This document shows, piece after piece, positions 7,378-14,206 of a stretch of DNA of 17,930 nucleotides. The position numbers and the translations under genes are program-made. Position 1 is the first letter of the stretch. Every line of letters begins with the position of its first letter. Under the pieces are notes generated by a model. The model searched no databases. It was not told the origin of the DNA and worked only from the letters and a program-made list of their open reading frames with translations. The stretch is from an uncultured Oscillochloris sp. (GTDB taxonomy: Bacteria; Chloroflexota; Chloroflexia; Chloroflexales; Chloroflexaceae), in contig CAIRFY010000518.1 of assembly GCA_903877945.1 (NCBI GenBank), forward strand, positions 1-17,930, written 5' to 3'.

Positions 7378-7415
7378 TCACCCCCTAGCCCCCTCTCCCT
7401 GAGCGGGAGAGGGGG
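7378..7415. repeat. C-rich REP-like hairpin after bchX
   Basis: CCCCCTCTCCC at 7389-7399 pairs with GGGAGAGGGGG at 7405-7415 (11 bp, 5-base loop), preceded by CCCTCACCCCC (7378 on). It is the same family as 3565-3603 and 14243-14295. It lies 26 bases past the bchX stop in the transcript direction, so it could stabilise the 3' end of the upstream message. There is no adjoining U tract. Confidence 0.7.
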
Positions 7416-7441
7416 TGTCGGATGTGTTCTATTGTGCAATG

Positions 7442-8668
7442 TCACCGATACATAGGGCTGGCCGGTCGGCGCAAATCGACATAGCAATACGATTCGCCGG
7501 ACTTCTGGAGCGCCGCCAGGATTGCCATCTTGCTATCGAGTTCGCCCTCATCACCAAAACAGATCGTCGTGTTGCCATCGACCGTCAAGGTCATACCCTT
7601 CTTCGGATCCTGGTTCGCTTCGGTGACATACATGCCCAACTCCTTGAGCAAGCGGGTCACGACCAGCTTTGTGGCAATATCCATATGTGACATATCGCCG
7701 ACAGATGGCTGCACCAGATCAAGCACGAAGGTCAGAACCGGCTTGACCGGTTTGCCGCCAAAGAGGTCATCGGCTGAGGCCCCGTCAGGCACGATGTCAG
7801 GCTCCACGGCTCCGAAGACACCAAGAAACTCCTTGTACTCCAGGGGATGTACCGTGGTCATATCAACGTGAGGCGTGGTGCGCGTCATGATCTGGCGGGC
7901 CAGATGATCGAAGATAGTATTAAAACCCTCGTCGACCAGCGCCAGCTTACAGGCGTCGGCCAGTTCGCGGATCTTGCGATCCAGCGGGATGCGGGCCAGC
8001 ACCGGCAGGTTGATCCGCTCGGCGAAGCGCTCGGCCACGCCGCTGCCATCATCGCGGTTGACAATCAGGCCGATCAGGCGGGTCTTCCCGCCCATACCGG
8101 CAAAGTACTTGGCCGCACTGGCGATATTATTGGCCGCGTAGAGGCTCTGGCGATCATTGCCGCAGAGAATGATCACCTCCTCAGCCAGCGAGCGCGAAAG
8201 CGGCGTGGCAAAACCGCCGCAGACCACATCGCCCAAGAAGTCCATCACCACATAATCCAGTGCCCACTGGCTCATGCCGAACTTCTCAAGCAGATCAAAG
8301 CCAAAGGTGATCCCGCGCCCGCCGCAGCCACGTCCAACCTCAGGGCCGCCAATCTCACAGCCATAGACCGTGGCCGCCCCGCCCATAATCGGGGTCTTAA
8401 AGATGACATGCTGGGTTTGGAGCGCATCCTCACGACCGGTTTCCTTATACTCGCGCCACACATCCCCCAAGGTGGGCAGGCTCACACCACCAAACAGCGC
8501 ATTGCAGCTATCGTGCTTAGGATCGCAGCCGAGTTGCATCACCCGGTTGCCCAGCAGCGCCAGCTTACTCACCAGATTGGTGGTGAAGAACGACTTACCC
8601 ATCCCGCCCTTGCCATAGACCGCAAGCATACGGGCGGCGCGTGTTCCGGGCGGCATTGGACGTGACAT
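7442..8668 (-). CDS. bchX: Chlorophyllide a reductase iron protein BchX, with C-terminal extension
   Basis: A 408-residue nitrogenase-like Fe protein that passes electrons, with ATP, to BchYZ for reducing ring B of chlorophyllide a, a step specific to bacteriochlorophylls. P-loop GKGGMGKS is at 19-26. The [4Fe-4S] ligands are C115 (EVGRGCGGRG) and C150 (LGDVVCGGF). The EIGGPEVGRGCGGRGI signature and absence of BchL-type motifs mark it as BchX. The ATG at 8668 has AGGGG seven bases upstream; an in-frame ATG at 8704 would lie in a palindrome. The family is usually about 330 residues. The last ~100 (307-408) are an added segment resembling the FtsQ beta domain (GMTLTVDG, FGDEGELDSKMAILAAL, YVDLRRPASPMYR). 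BchY and BchZ are not in the window. bchC lies just upstream. Confidence 0.95.
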   Translation of the reverse strand: MSRPMPPGTRAARMLAVYGKGGMGKSFFTTNLVSKLALLGNRVMQLGCDPKHDSCNALFGGVSLPTLGDVWREYKETGREDALQTQHVIFKTPIMGGAATVYGCEIGGPEVGRGCGGRGITFGFDLLEKFGMSQWALDYVVMDFLGDVVCGGFATPLSRSLAEEVIILCGNDRQSLYAANNIASAAKYFAGMGGKTRLIGLIVNRDDGSGVAERFAERINLPVLARIPLDRKIRELADACKLALVDEGFNTIFDHLARQIMTRTTPHVDMTTVHPLEYKEFLGVFGAVEPDIVPDGASADDLFGGKPVKPVLTFVLDLVQPSVGDMSHMDIATKLVVTRLLKELGMYVTEANQDPKKGMTLTVDGNTTICFGDEGELDSKMAILAALQKSGESYCYVDLRRPASPMYR

Positions 8669-8692
8669 GCACCAACCCCTTCGTTGGAGCGC

Positions 8693-8720
8693 GTAGGGAC
8701 GCATCGCGATGCGCCCCTAC
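8693..8720. repeat. 28-base palindrome at the bchC/bchX junction
   Basis: GTAGGGAC-GCATCG (8693-8706) pairs with CGATGC-GCCCCTAC (8707-8720) at 13 of 14 positions with no loop. It contains the bchC stop codon (8719-8717) and ends 24 bases before the bchX start codon. Similar GTAGGGGCGC palindromes are common dispersed repeats in bacteria. Here the placement could affect translation coupling or mRNA processing. Confidence 0.65.
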
Positions 8721-9703
8721 ACACCCGCGCCATTCTGCGGCCACTCCACCACCACTTTGAGACACGCCGGATCTTCAAAGGCCAGTCGGTAGGCGGCCTG
8801 AATACGATCAAGCGGCACCCGGTGAGTCAGCAGGCCACGCACATCGAGATCGCCCGAGGCGATCAGATCCCGCGCACGGGGCAGGTCGCCATCGGCACCG
8901 AACTGCCACTCGCGGGCGATCAGCACCTGGGCCTCGCGCATAAACAGCGGGGCGTAGGGCAGGTTCAGCGTATCATAGTAGCCAAGCAGCAGGACGCGCC
9001 CGTGGTTTGCCAGCAGGGGCAAGGCACCAGACAGGGCCGTCATCGAGCCGGTGGCATCGACCAGCAGGTTAATGTTTGCCTCGCTGATCGCCTCATCCAA
9101 CGACTCGCGATTAATATCGATGACCTGATCAGCCTTCGATACTTCCAACCGTACACCGACCCGGTCAGCTACCGCCACGTAGGATGCGCCCGCGTGCTTT
9201 GCCAGCCGAGCGGCCAACTGGCCGACGATACCCTGACCAAGGACAAGCACCCGGTCATCTTTACGAATGTTCGCGATATTCATGCCGTGCAGAGCCGTCG
9301 CAGCGAGGGCCAGGATCACCCCGGTGGCCGGATCGATCCCACCCAAAGGCACCACCCGCTCGGCCTCCGCACTAATGAACTCGCTCTGGCCTCCCCAGGC
9401 CGGATTTATCCCACGGAAGCAGCGGGCGCCACCGATGTACACCCACTGACCGAGCAAATCCTTGGGCGCCTTTGCGCCAACCTGCACCACCTGGCCAACC
9501 GTCTCATAGCCAGGAATGACCGGGAAGAGCAACTGGGGTTGCGGCAAACGACCATCGAGCAGCATCCGCTCGGTACCAGCACTAATCGAGGTGTAGGCCG
9601 TACGGATCAGCACATCGCCGACACGTGGCTCATTGACCTGCACAGTCCGCAGTTCCACCACATTGCGACGAGGGATAACAACAGCGCGAGATTTGATCGG
9701 CAT
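8717..9703 (-). CDS. bchC: Bacteriochlorophyllide a dehydrogenase BchC
   Basis: A 328-residue medium-chain dehydrogenase. BchC oxidises the C3 1-hydroxyethyl group made by BchF to the acetyl group of bacteriochlorophyllide a. The N-terminal GroES-like domain contains TSISAGTERMLLDG and FPVIPGYETVGQV. The NAD-binding Rossmann motif is GQGIVG (156-161). The GHE zinc motif of ordinary alcohol dehydrogenases is absent (GYE here), as is typical of BchC. I chose the ATG at 9703 (MPIKSRAVVIP), where a conserved strand begins and AAAGGC lies about 9 bases upstream; the in-frame ATG at 9739 would add 12 poorly placed residues. It lies 54 bases after bchF and 48 before bchX, clearly one operon. Confidence 0.93.
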   Translation of the reverse strand: MPIKSRAVVIPRRNVVELRTVQVNEPRVGDVLIRTAYTSISAGTERMLLDGRLPQPQLLFPVIPGYETVGQVVQVGAKAPKDLLGQWVYIGGARCFRGINPAWGGQSEFISAEAERVVPLGGIDPATGVILALAATALHGMNIANIRKDDRVLVLGQGIVGQLAARLAKHAGASYVAVADRVGVRLEVSKADQVIDINRESLDEAISEANINLLVDATGSMTALSGALPLLANHGRVLLLGYYDTLNLPYAPLFMREAQVLIAREWQFGADGDLPRARDLIASGDLDVRGLLTHRVPLDRIQAAYRLAFEDPACLKVVVEWPQNGAGV

Positions 9704-9757
9704 AGTGGCGTTGCCTTTTAGTTTGCCCCCGGCGGCCATCGTGGCCGTCGGCTGCCT

Positions 9758-10249
9758 TTAGCTACGAACGGCGGATTGTGCGTTGGCGCTCTGTTGCAGG
9801 GCGCGACGCTGGCGGCCTGAGCGGATTCCCCGAACCACAAACTGCGCGGCGTTGAAGAGGTAGGTGATATACGCAAAGACCATCACCCACATCACGGTAG
9901 ACTCACCGGCACCGATCCACTTGGCCACAAAGTAGGCGTTATGGGTCAGGATAGCAATCAGGTTGCCCAGATCCTCCCAGAAGAACTCCTTGGCCATGAA
10001 GTAGTGGTCGTACATGTCGTACTCCCAGAGCATGCCGGTGATCGTCAGCGCCCAGATCAAGGAGATCTTGACCCAGATACTGATCGTCGCCGGCCAGTAG
10101 CCATCGCCATTGCCAAGGTACAGGTAGCGGATGACCAGCCCGAAGCTGATCAGGAAGGCGATGAACTGGATGGGCGCGAGAATAATCTGCACGCGCGTCC
10201 ACTTTGATCGCTCGCGGCGGGCCAGTTGGTCAGGTGTATACATAGTCAT
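9758..10249 (-). CDS. bchF: 3-vinyl bacteriochlorophyllide hydratase BchF
   Basis: A membrane protein of about 163 residues that hydrates the C3 vinyl group of the chlorin, supplying the substrate of BchC. The family opening is clear: MYTPDQLARRERSKWTRVQ, then ILAPIQFIAFLISFGLVIRY. About four hydrophobic segments follow, with WEYDMYDHYFMAKEFFWEDL between them, rich in the acidic and aromatic residues of this family. ATGs at 10249 and 10243 are equally plausible; an upstream ATG at 10306 falls inside repeat DNA and is rejected. No Shine-Dalgarno is visible, so translation may be coupled to the upstream gene or leaderless-like. The gene lies downstream of the MFS gene, separated by a repeat hairpin. 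Confidence 0.92.
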   Translation of the reverse strand: MTMYTPDQLARRERSKWTRVQIILAPIQFIAFLISFGLVIRYLYLGNGDGYWPATISIWVKISLIWALTITGMLWEYDMYDHYFMAKEFFWEDLGNLIAILTHNAYFVAKWIGAGESTVMWVMVFAYITYLFNAAQFVVRGIRSGRQRRALQQSANAQSAVRS

Positions 10250-10261
10250 TGTTGATTGGGC

Positions 10262-10369
10262 GATTTTAGATTTTGGATTTTGGATTGTCTGCGAAGATAA
10301 GCGCACTCAATCCGAAATCCAAAATCCGAAATCCGAAATCCAAAATCCGAACTCCAAAATCCGAAATCC
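10262..10369 (-). repeat. Heptamer-built hairpin between the MFS gene and bchF
   Basis: Arms 10262-10287 and 10308-10333 form a 26-base inverted repeat with three mismatches and a 20-base loop. The arms and the tail 10334-10369 are made of degenerate repeats of GGATTTT / AAAATCC with GAAATCC variants. The block fills nearly all of the gap between the MFS stop (10370) and the bchF start. It resembles the bchI-bchD hairpin in design but not in sequence, and shares GATTTTAGATT-like words with the MITE copies. Confidence 0.85.
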
Positions 10370-11734
10370 CTACCCCACCGTATCCATCGCCAGCACCGTG
10401 CCAATATCCTTGTGCGAGAGACCCTTAAACTCATGGACACTGATACCGCGCAGGATACTTACCGCCGTCACCATCAGCAGCGCCTCAAACCCGAAGATCA
10501 GGGCATAGCCGCTGGTCGCGGGCATCAGCCTACTCTCGACCAGCACCGAAACCAGGGCACCGCTGAGTACATTGGCAAAGCCGTTGCCGAGACCCTGGGC
10601 CATTCCCCAGATCCCCATATACAAACCGGCCTGACCTTCGATTGTCATCTCCATCATCATGGAGAGACTGCCCACATTGAAGAACCCAATCGCCAAGCCC
10701 ACCAGCAGCAAGCCGGGGTTGATCAGAACCACCTGGTAGGTCAGACTCGATAGTGCAATCAGGGCCATACCAATGGCGATGCCGATGCCACCGATGGATG
10801 CAATGGTCTTTTTTGTGATCGGGAAGATGTTGGAGATAATCCCGATGCCGAACATACCCAGCAGCGCACTAGCGCCCCAGACCTGTTGGAATTTCGCGGT
10901 GTCGGCGGGAGATAGACCAAAGACCACCCCGCCAAAGGGTTCAAGAATAGCATCCTGGAGAAAGATACCCATAATCCCCAGCAGCACATAGAGGAAGAAA
11001 CCACGAGCCTGCGGGTTGCCCCCGATGAGCCGGGCGGCGACCCGCAACGTACCCAGGGGCGAGTCACTCTCTTCGGGCTGCTTCGCCAGCATTTTTGCAT
11101 GCGCCTCCTTGGTAATGCGCGGCTCAACACCGATCAGACCGATGATCATCGTTACGAGCACAATCACCGGGGTCAGGTTATAGAGGTTCTGCATCATCTC
11201 AGGCGTATACGTTGGCATCATCTGACGGGACACACCGGCGGAGGCGATGCCGCTAATGATCACCGTCGCCCAGACTACGGCCACAACCGTGCCGCGATTC
11301 TTCTCGGGGACCACTTCGGCGATCAGAGCATTCGAAGAACTGCCGTTCATCGCCATCGCCATACCGAAGAAGGCGATGAGCCCAAACGCCTCAATCGTAG
11401 AGGCCGTGATATGGGAGCTTCTCTCACCAATGCCAGCAGCGATTGAGGGCAGGAAGAGCAGCGGAACAGAGGCGAGCAGGCCGCTCAGCAGGATATACGG
11501 GCTGCGCCGGTAGCCCAAGATCGGGTGTCTATCAGAGATGCGGCCCCAGTAAGGGTAGAGGAACGAGATGAAGTGGTGCAGGCCAATCAGCGACGTGACA
11601 ACCACCGCAGTAGCCTTCAGATCGGCAATCGCGACCCGATTGAAGTTAAAGGTGAGCAGCGCGAACATCCAGCCTGCTCCGATACGTGTGATCGCCAACT
11701 GGATGATCTTCATGACAAATCGCACAAAGGCCAT
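10370..11734 (-). CDS. BCH/PucC-LhaA-type MFS protein
   Basis: A 454-residue polytopic protein with about 12 hydrophobic segments, related to the PucC/LhaA/bacteriochlorophyll-delivery branch of the major facilitator superfamily. In purple bacteria these proteins help assemble light-harvesting complexes. Visible signs are the opening QLAITRIGAGWMFALLTFNFNR, the loop WGRISDRHPILGYRRSPYI after the second helix, and GxxNGSSSNALIAE in the middle. The ATG at 11734 (MAFVRFVMKI) has GGGG ten bases upstream; an in-frame ATG at 11839 would add 35 residues without a helix. It is the first gene of the pigment block and lies about 180 bases after the best promoter. The substrate (pigment or precursor, or an assembly role) is inferred from family and position. 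Confidence 0.88.
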   Translation of the reverse strand: MAFVRFVMKIIQLAITRIGAGWMFALLTFNFNRVAIADLKATAVVVTSLIGLHHFISFLYPYWGRISDRHPILGYRRSPYILLSGLLASVPLLFLPSIAAGIGERSSHITASTIEAFGLIAFFGMAMAMNGSSSNALIAEVVPEKNRGTVVAVVWATVIISGIASAGVSRQMMPTYTPEMMQNLYNLTPVIVLVTMIIGLIGVEPRITKEAHAKMLAKQPEESDSPLGTLRVAARLIGGNPQARGFFLYVLLGIMGIFLQDAILEPFGGVVFGLSPADTAKFQQVWGASALLGMFGIGIISNIFPITKKTIASIGGIGIAIGMALIALSSLTYQVVLINPGLLLVGLAIGFFNVGSLSMMMEMTIEGQAGLYMGIWGMAQGLGNGFANVLSGALVSVLVESRLMPATSGYALIFGFEALLMVTAVSILRGISVHEFKGLSHKDIGTVLAMDTVG

Positions 11735-11916
11735 TCGGACATCCCCATTTCTCTCGTGAGTGGAAGCGACATCCCTGACGTGAAGGGGTATCGCCCATGC
11801 TACCCACCGGCGATGGGCACACAACACCCGTGCGATCACGGCTGCGGCTGGCTAAAAGGCGCGCCAGACGCCGTAAAACGGATCTATCCAGGCTGATCTC
11901 ACATGAAGGCGTGATG
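11735..11916 (-). other. Structured 5' leader of the pigment operon
   Basis: Between the predicted transcription start near 11916 and the MFS start codon lie about 180 untranslated bases. Several short stems can be drawn, for example GCCCAT with ATGGGC (around 11791-11816), CGTG/CACG near 11830 and GGCG/CGCC near 11860. I checked for B12-box and other riboswitch signatures and recognised none. The leader may still be regulatory. Confidence 0.4.
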
Positions 11917-11922
11917 GGCAGG

Positions 11923-11951
11923 AGTATAGCATAGGGTAAAAAAAGCTTCAA
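11923..11951 (-). promoter_or_regulatory. Sigma70-like promoter of the pigment operon
   Basis: On the minus strand there is -35 TTGAAG (11951-11946), a 17-base spacer and -10 TATACT (11928-11923). An extended TGC precedes the -10 box. Start of transcription would be near 11916, firing into the MFS-bchF-bchC-bchX genes. A second minus-strand -10 look-alike, TATAAT (12034-12029), lies upstream but lacks a convincing -35. Confidence 0.65.
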
Positions 11952-12198
11952 TATCTACAAAAGCCGTGCAAGTGCTTGACACCAAAAAAGATGTCATAAT
12001 ATGTAAATATTTCTTGTTAAGAAACATGATTATAGGGCATTAATTGCGGAAAATACCTGTATTGTTTCAGGTTTCACGTTTTATTTTCGCTATAAAAGCA
12101 ATTAATTCACGTCTCGAAGTGAATGTCTGCACGAGGGCGCGGGGAGGCGACGAGGCGACGAGATGAATTGTCATATTATTCGATTTTGAGCAATGCTA
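11952..12198. promoter_or_regulatory. AT-rich divergent regulatory region with palindromes
   Basis: This is the remainder of the 505-base gene-free stretch 11735-12239 and is clearly lower in GC than its surroundings. Palindromes visible are TGACA-N10-TGTCA (11977-11981 and 11992-11996), TTTCTT-GTT-AAGAAA (12010-12024) and ATTCAC-N8-GTGAAT (12105-12124). The first overlaps a plus-strand TTGACA (11976-11981) that could pair with TATGTA (12000-12005, 18-base spacing). At 12144-12162 there is a short GAGGCGAC tandem. The palindromes lie 25-200 bases upstream of the pigment promoter, suitable for a regulator, but I do not recognise a known operator (no PpsR TGT-N12-ACA match). Confidence 0.45.
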
Positions 12199-12207
12199 TG
12201 CTATAAT
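12199..12207 (+). promoter_or_regulatory. Extended -10 promoter for the 141-aa gene
   Basis: TGCTATAAT is a perfect -10 hexamer with the extended TGn element. The -35 position (TTCGAT at 12179-12184, 17-base spacing) is weak, as allowed with extended -10 promoters. Transcription would begin near 12214, giving a ~26-base leader with GAGGGAG before the ATG at 12240. The words TATGCTATA are shared with the pigment promoter on the opposite strand. Confidence 0.6.
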
Positions 12208-12239
12208 AAACAAAATTTCGCTGCTGAGGGAGCTGATGT

Positions 12240-12665
12240 ATGTACGTGCGCTGGATTGTACGGCGGCATAAAAACGCCAATATTGCGGACACGAGCTTTT
12301 TCGACGCCTACCTTGTCGAAAGCTACCGCGATCAAAAAGGAGCGCCGCGCCAACGTACCGTCTGCTACCTTGGCAACATCCGCCAGATTGGCGACCAGTT
12401 CCCCACTATCGAGCGCGAAATCTTCCTCCTGCGCGCCGAGCGCATTTTGGAGTCGATTGAAGAACTGAGCGATAGTGATCGCCAGCACGTGATGAACGAT
12501 CTGCGTCAGCGGGTGCCGCCATTGGACTATGACGAGGTGATCTGGGCCTTCAGCGAGAACCTGCGCTGGTACAAACTCTGGTGGGAGGAGCATGGCGGTG
12601 GGCCGAGCGATGAAGAACTTCTGCGCGTCATTCAGTCAGCCCGTGGGAGAGTTGGGCCAATTTAA
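12240..12665 (+). CDS. Hypothetical protein with transposase-N-terminus-like start
   Basis: A 141-residue protein of unknown function. The first ~50 residues (MYVRWIVRRHKN, LVESYRDQKGAPRQRTVCYLGNI) resemble the short N-terminal beta domain seen at the start of some IS1634/IS4-type transposases, where a basic strand is followed by G-x-x-R-Q-R-x-x-x-x-L-G. No DDE catalytic domain follows. Instead there is a helical middle (IEREIFLLRAERILESIEEL) and a Trp-rich end (YDEVIWAFSENLRWYKLWWEEHGG). It is too short for a transposase and has its own good promoter and ribosome site, so it is probably a domesticated or stand-alone domain protein rather than a fragment. It lies 74 bases before the hybrid kinase on the same strand. 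Confidence is high for coding, low for function. Confidence 0.75.
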   Translation: MYVRWIVRRHKNANIADTSFFDAYLVESYRDQKGAPRQRTVCYLGNIRQIGDQFPTIEREIFLLRAERILESIEELSDSDRQHVMNDLRQRVPPLDYDEVIWAFSENLRWYKLWWEEHGGGPSDEELLRVIQSARGRVGPI

Positions 12666-12739
12666 CGGTATACTGCAACAACGCCAGTAGGGACAAGCGC
12701 GGCACTACCTAACCCGTTGGTATATCAAAGACAACGCCC

Positions 12740-14200
12740 ATGGAACGCAGCACTATTCTCCTCGTAGATGATAACCCGCAGATTATTGCCATCCTCTCTG
12801 ATCTCCTGCGCCCCCTTGATTACCGTCTCCTGAGCGCGATGAACGGCAACGATGCCCTCGAACTGGCCGCCGCACACCGGCCCGATCTCGTGCTCCTTGA
12901 TGTGATGATGCCGGGCATGAACGGATTCAGTGTGTGTCAGGCACTGAGGGCCGATCCGCAGCTTGCCAGGGTTCCGGTGATCATGATCACGGCGCTGGAC
13001 GACCGCGCCTCGCGCCTCCACGGATTCGAGGCGGGCGCTGATGATTTTATTGGCAAGCCGTTTGATTATGTCGAGCTACGCACCCGCGTCGCCACCACCC
13101 TCCGGCTTAACCGCTACCGCCTGCTGCTTGAAGAGCAAGAGCGCGCCGCTGTAGAGAAGGCCCGCTTTGCCTGGGTTATTGCGCAGTCAGACGATGGCTA
13201 CCTGATCATTGGTGCCGACCAGTGCATTCAGTATAGTAACCAGCGCGCACGTGACCTCCTGAGTATCGGTGAGGACGAGCAGGAATCCCTTCTCACGTGC
13301 ATCGCCCGTCAGTACAGCTTTGTCCCGCAGCAGGCGTGGAATACATGGCCGCAGCCGCTCCCCCATGTTGTGCCGCGCCTGCTTGTGCGCCCCGAGACGA
13401 CGACATCTGCCGAATTCTGGGTCCAGGTGGATCTGGCTGCGCAGCCCCCTGGCGGTGACGACCGGCCCGTGGTGCGCCTGCGTGATGTCACGACGCAGAT
13501 CACCTCGCAGCGCGATATGTGGACCTTCCACGCCATGGTCGCCCATAAAATGCGGACGCCTCTGGTGAGCATCCTGGGCGGACTCACCCTAATCAACGAT
13601 GGCGCCGACACGATGAGCCGCAGCGGGATTGCGCGCATCGCGGGAATTGCCGTCGCCGGAGCCCGCCGACTCCAGGATGAGATCGAGGATATTCTGAACT
13701 ATATGCGCCCCCCGGCTGACATCTACGGGAGCGACATCATAACCCTCGACGACATACGCGTGATCGTGGACGATATTGCTGCTAATATCCAGATCGCGCC
13801 GATCAAGGTAATCCGACACGACCTCGATGTGAATCGGCGCATTGCTATCACCCGGCACAGCCTGGAGGTAACCATGCGCGAACTGCTGGAGAACGCGCAG
13901 AAGTTTCACCCCACGCATAGCCCACAGGTCAGTGTCACGATTACCCCCGCCGCCGATAACCAGATCATCGTGCGTGTGGCCGACGATGGGTTAAGCCTCT
14001 CTCCAGAGCAGATCAGATCGGCGTGGCACCCCTACTACCAGGGCGAGCGCAGCTTCACCGGGCAGATCGAGGGCATGGGCCTCGGTCTGGCTCTCGTGGC
14101 GCGGATCATCTATGCGGTAGGTGGGCGCTGCGCTATCGCAAACTGCAACGATGGTCAGGGCGTTGTTGTCGAGATGTACATCCCTCTCGCACAGCGATGA
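12740..14200 (+). CDS. Receiver-PAS-like-histidine kinase hybrid
   Basis: A 486-residue cytoplasmic signalling protein with no membrane segment. The N-terminal receiver domain (about 5-120) has the acidic pair DD10-11, phospho-acceptor D54 (LLDVMMPGMNG) and K106 (GKPFDY). A linking helix leads to a PAS-like domain (about 140-255). HisKA comes next with the H box AHKMRTPL (H269), where Lys replaces the usual acidic residue after His. The ATPase domain has N box ENAQKF, G1 DDGLS (416-419, second Gly lost) and G2 GMGLGL (445-450). Receiver-first kinases of this kind are usually relay or switch proteins. No partner regulator is adjacent. The ribosome site is weak; a TATACT at 12669-12674 may be a -10 box. 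Its targets cannot be told from sequence. Confidence 0.9.
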   Translation: MERSTILLVDDNPQIIAILSDLLRPLDYRLLSAMNGNDALELAAAHRPDLVLLDVMMPGMNGFSVCQALRADPQLARVPVIMITALDDRASRLHGFEAGADDFIGKPFDYVELRTRVATTLRLNRYRLLLEEQERAAVEKARFAWVIAQSDDGYLIIGADQCIQYSNQRARDLLSIGEDEQESLLTCIARQYSFVPQQAWNTWPQPLPHVVPRLLVRPETTTSAEFWVQVDLAAQPPGGDDRPVVRLRDVTTQITSQRDMWTFHAMVAHKMRTPLVSILGGLTLINDGADTMSRSGIARIAGIAVAGARRLQDEIEDILNYMRPPADIYGSDIITLDDIRVIVDDIAANIQIAPIKVIRHDLDVNRRIAITRHSLEVTMRELLENAQKFHPTHSPQVSVTITPAADNQIIVRVADDGLSLSPEQIRSAWHPYYQGERSFTGQIEGMGLGLALVARIIYAVGGRCAIANCNDGQGVVVEMYIPLAQR

Positions 14201-14206
14201 GATGCC

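Noticed and set aside
7442..8668. Calling the iron protein BchL
   Set aside because: The EIGGPEVGRGCGGRGI signature and the bchF-bchC neighbours point to BchX; BchL lacks this motif pattern.
7847..9721. Long plus-strand frames opposite bchX and bchC
   Set aside because: They mirror the codon pattern of the real genes on the other strand, have no ribosome sites, and resemble no protein family.
10250..10306. Upstream start for bchF at 10306
   Set aside because: The added residues are encoded by the repeat hairpin, and the family sequence starts at MYTPDQ.
11735..11839. Upstream start for the MFS gene at 11839
   Set aside because: It would add 35 residues with no membrane segment or similarity, while the ATG at 11734 has a GGGG ribosome site and opens directly at the first helix.
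11735..11916. Cobalamin or other known riboswitch before the MFS gene
   Set aside because: The conserved B12-box and other known aptamer cores were looked for and not found; only generic stems can be drawn.
11952..12198. PpsR/CrtJ or FNR operators
   Set aside because: No TGT-N12-ACA or TTGAT-N4-ATCAA match; the palindromes present have other spacing or reversed half-sites.
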